Assembly (NCBI GenBank): GCA_030613225.1
Contig: JAUWMJ010000177.1
Location: 1-6,669 of the forward strand
Direction: 5' to 3'
DNA length: 6,669 bases
From: Desulfobacterales bacterium
GTDB taxonomy: Bacteria; Desulfobacterota; Desulfobacteria; Desulfobacterales; JAUWMJ01
Every line of letters starts with the position of its first letter. Position 1 is the stretch's first letter. Both the position numbers and the translations under genes were made by a program. The notes below the pieces were generated by a model. It was not told where the DNA came from and did not search any database. It saw only the letters and a list, made by a program, of their open reading frames with translations. Shown one piece after another: positions 4,919-6,669 of the stretch.

Positions 4919-4975
4919 GGGGGACGTTCATGCAGAGATTGCATTGATAATGCACATTCTGCACGAACGTCCCCC
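4919..4975. repeat. Long near-perfect hairpin with GGGGGACGTTC ends (REP-like palindrome)
   Basis: The left arm GGGGGACGTTCATGCAGA (4919-4936) and right arm 4958-4975 pair over 18 positions with one A-C mismatch (4930/4964). On the same axis TGCATT (4940-4945) and AATGCA (4949-4954) pair around a 3-nt GAT loop. Two mismatches and a possible G-T wobble separate the stems. On the plus strand TTTATTATTTTC follows, and on the minus strand ATTTTGC follows, so it may also work as a bidirectional terminator behind the serine dehydratase gene. Its right arm is repeated exactly at 1291-1308. It looks like a complete palindromic element of which 1291 is a half copy. Confidence 0.7.
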
Positions 4976-5058
4976 TTTATTATTTTCATCATTTGGGAGG
5001 CTGACGGCGCGCCTCACCAGCGTGCGCGGTTTTTAGCCCGTCTGCGTCCAGGCACATG

Positions 5059-6633
5059 TTAGCTTTCAGCTACGGCAGTAGGGGTCAATGCCAATCCACC
5101 CCGGCAGGTACACTTTAAATCTGAAGACATAGATTTTCCGACTTTTAATATAGTGTCTACTACCTCATCAAAAGGAATAAAAGACTTAAATCCTCCAATA
5201 ACTGAAGAAGCTGAAACAAAAGCATGGCCAACTCCAGCAATATTCCTTGCATAACAAGGCACTTCTACCTCACCGGCCACTGGGTCGCAAACTAATCCGA
5301 GTGTGTTCATCAAAGAAATTGCTGAAGCGTTGAAGGCCGTTTCGGGAGTTGCGCCCATAGCATGAGCAAGTCCTGCTGCTGCCATCGCTGCGGCAGCTCC
5401 TGTTTCCGCCATACAACCAGCTATCTCGGCCGCAAATGTTGCACGCTTTCCTATTATTACGCCAACCACACCCGCCACTTTCAATACATTCGTAATCTCA
5501 ATCATTGAATGCCCTTCTTGCTTCAGGCTGTAAAGACAGCCAGGGATAATCCCGGCACTACCTGCAGTGGGACAGGCACACACTATCCCCCGCATAACAT
5601 TAGTTTCCATTACAGACAACGCTCCACTGATTGCGAGATGGATGAAGTCTCCGGCTAATACCTTCGCTGTCTGAGACTTCAATATTCGACTTGCTGATGG
5701 CTCTAAAAATTTGTATCGTGCCTTTTCAGTGTTCCTCTCAAGCCCCTCTTCCACAATCTTTAACATTAATTGCGCGCGCCGGAGAAAGTGTTTCTCAACT
5801 GTTTCCGTTGTTAAACCTAATAGCACAGACTCATAATGTACGGCTATTTCAGGTAGAGCCTGATTCTTACATAACTCAATTACCTCTTTTCCGGTATTAA
5901 AGACTGCCTGTCCCCCTGACACCAGCAACTGAACAGGTTCAGCTTCACGAACCAATGTGATATTAGATATCTGATAAAGCAAGGAACGTTCTTTCCTGCT
6001 CAGTTCTCTGCAAGTATGAAGTAACCAAAAATTGCGGACTTCATCAACATCTTGTAGTTTATTAAGAAACAGGTCTTTCCCGCCGAGACACTCAAGAATA
6101 TCTCTAAGTGATATTGGTGCGCTACATTCAATCATGACTATATATGTTGACCCATCGATACTAGTTTTCTTGTCATTGTATTGAAGGAGTTCAAAAATTC
6201 CACCTCCAGTCGAAATTGCCAGATAACGATCTGTGCGTTGAGACGAATTACTAACACAAGTAAGCGAGAGTTCCACGAGATTAGGATGAACTATCTGTTT
6301 TAATGAGCATATCTCTATGTCGAAGTTAAAAGGTGATATCGGGGTTTTCAACGTTGATAGTGCATGAGCATATTCTTTGGATTCCATCTCAATACCCATC
6401 AAACCAGCCGCAAAGCCTTCATCCGATCCCTGTTCCGCATGCACCTGGGCGAATGAACCATCGTAATCAAATCGAATACATGCCTTCAGAAGTTTTTCGC
6501 CATTTGACAGTGATAGTTGCCGACATGTACTCGCTATTGCATAAGGCCCGGCGGAATGAGAACTGGAAGGTCCACGCATGATTGGACCAAGAACGTCATT
6601 CAAAATGCTGATTCTTCTTTGCTTTTCGAGCAT
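5059..6633 (-). CDS. sdaA: Iron-sulfur-dependent L-serine dehydratase (L-serine ammonia-lyase), single chain
   Basis: Deaminates L-serine to pyruvate and ammonia in the cytosol, using an oxygen-sensitive [4Fe-4S] cluster. The beta domain comes first, with the substrate-binding signature GPSSSHSAGP (residues 21-30). A STGGG motif (141-145) and a strand pattern (STYIVMIE) follow, resembling the allosteric/ACT-like segment of two-subunit beta chains. A helical linker leads to the alpha domain (from about 300) with CACPTAGSAGIIPG (352-365), AGCMAETG and LVCDPVAGEVEVPC. Cys407, Cys449 and Cys460 are spaced 42 and 11, exactly like the three cluster ligands Cys343/385/396 of the Legionella enzyme. 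At 524 residues it is longer than the ~455-residue E. coli type. I chose ATG at 6631-6633 with AGAGGG (6638-6643); the upstream TTG at 6652 would add seven residues. The tail has C508 and C510 but no terminal cysteine. Its operon context lies outside the window. Confidence 0.93.
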   Translation of the reverse strand: MLEKQRRISILNDVLGPIMRGPSSSHSAGPYAIASTCRQLSLSNGEKLLKACIRFDYDGSFAQVHAEQGSDEGFAAGLMGIEMESKEYAHALSTLKTPISPFNFDIEICSLKQIVHPNLVELSLTCVSNSSQRTDRYLAISTGGGIFELLQYNDKKTSIDGSTYIVMIECSAPISLRDILECLGGKDLFLNKLQDVDEVRNFWLLHTCRELSRKERSLLYQISNITLVREAEPVQLLVSGGQAVFNTGKEVIELCKNQALPEIAVHYESVLLGLTTETVEKHFLRRAQLMLKIVEEGLERNTEKARYKFLEPSASRILKSQTAKVLAGDFIHLAISGALSVMETNVMRGIVCACPTAGSAGIIPGCLYSLKQEGHSMIEITNVLKVAGVVGVIIGKRATFAAEIAGCMAETGAAAAMAAAGLAHAMGATPETAFNASAISLMNTLGLVCDPVAGEVEVPCYARNIAGVGHAFVSASSVIGGFKSFIPFDEVVDTILKVGKSMSSDLKCTCRGGLALTPTAVAES

Positions 6634-6669
6634 ATTACCCTCTGGTATTGCCAACGCAGAATTAAGCTG

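Larger units (their letters stand above)
4628..5058. other. Gene-free stretch between the GIY-YIG remnant and the serine dehydratase gene
   Basis: It holds the terminator-like hairpin, the REP-like palindrome and, at 5003-5042, a GC-rich nested stem: GACGG (5003-5007) with CCGTC (5038-5042), enclosing GCGCGC (5007-5012) with GCGTGC (5020-5025), a 7-nt loop and TTTTT at 5030-5034. The two stems share G5007 and so compete at that base. It begins 16 bp past the serine dehydratase stop. The short frame 4851-5036 is carried by these structures and is not supported as a gene. Confidence 0.5.

Noticed and set aside
4851..5036. 61-codon plus-strand frame
   Set aside because: It is built from the REP-like palindrome and the GC-rich stem, with no ribosome binding site.
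5691..6581. Two plus-strand frames (5691-5900 and 6333-6581)
   Set aside because: Antisense shadows of the serine dehydratase gene, without start signals.

Overview
The window looks like a chromosomal segment from a Gram-negative, probably anaerobic bacterium. The best guess is a member of the Desulfobacterota (Desulfobacteraceae-like). This rests on the sequence type of the FabH-like enzyme, the oxygen-labile iron-sulfur serine dehydratase, and intergenic DNA full of short repeats of the kind I associate with those genomes. The taxonomic guess is inference; no rRNA or other marker gene is present.

Layout. (1) Positions 1-923, minus strand: the N-terminal 307 codons of a FabH-type 3-oxoacyl-ACP synthase III, cut by the window edge. 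(2) Positions 924-2607: a long, AT-rich stretch with no intact gene. It holds a large nested hairpin (1013-1154), a 55-codon 3' gene remnant (1335-1502, minus), a REP-like motif (1291-1311), and several short dispersed repeats and hairpins. (3) Positions 2608-3134, minus strand: a complete DinJ/YafQ-type toxin-antitoxin operon with its own promoter and a candidate operator. (4) Positions 3135-3763: an intergenic stretch with an expanded copy of the repeat seen around 1610-1707, ending in a good promoter. (5) Positions 3764-4374, plus strand: a second, unrelated toxin-antitoxin operon (Phd/YefM antitoxin, ParE/RelE-fold toxin). (6) Positions 4375-5058: a duplicated 19-nt REP-like motif, the 3' remnant of a GIY-YIG nuclease gene, a terminator-like hairpin, a long hairpin whose arms match the REP-like motif at 1291, and a GC-rich stem-loop. 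(7) Positions 5059-6633, minus strand: a single-chain iron-sulfur L-serine dehydratase.

How it fits together. Two housekeeping-type metabolic genes flank about 4.1 kb of accessory DNA. In that DNA the only intact genes are two divergent toxin-antitoxin modules, surrounded by repeat fragments and gene remnants. This is what one expects of a small site of repeated insertion and decay. The two modules are from different families and should act independently: each antitoxin is expected to bind its own toxin and repress its own promoter. I see no evidence for a larger multi-gene system. The most unusual material is the structured and repeated non-coding DNA, above all the nested hairpin at 1013-1154 and the hairpin at 4919-4975 with its half copy at 1291.
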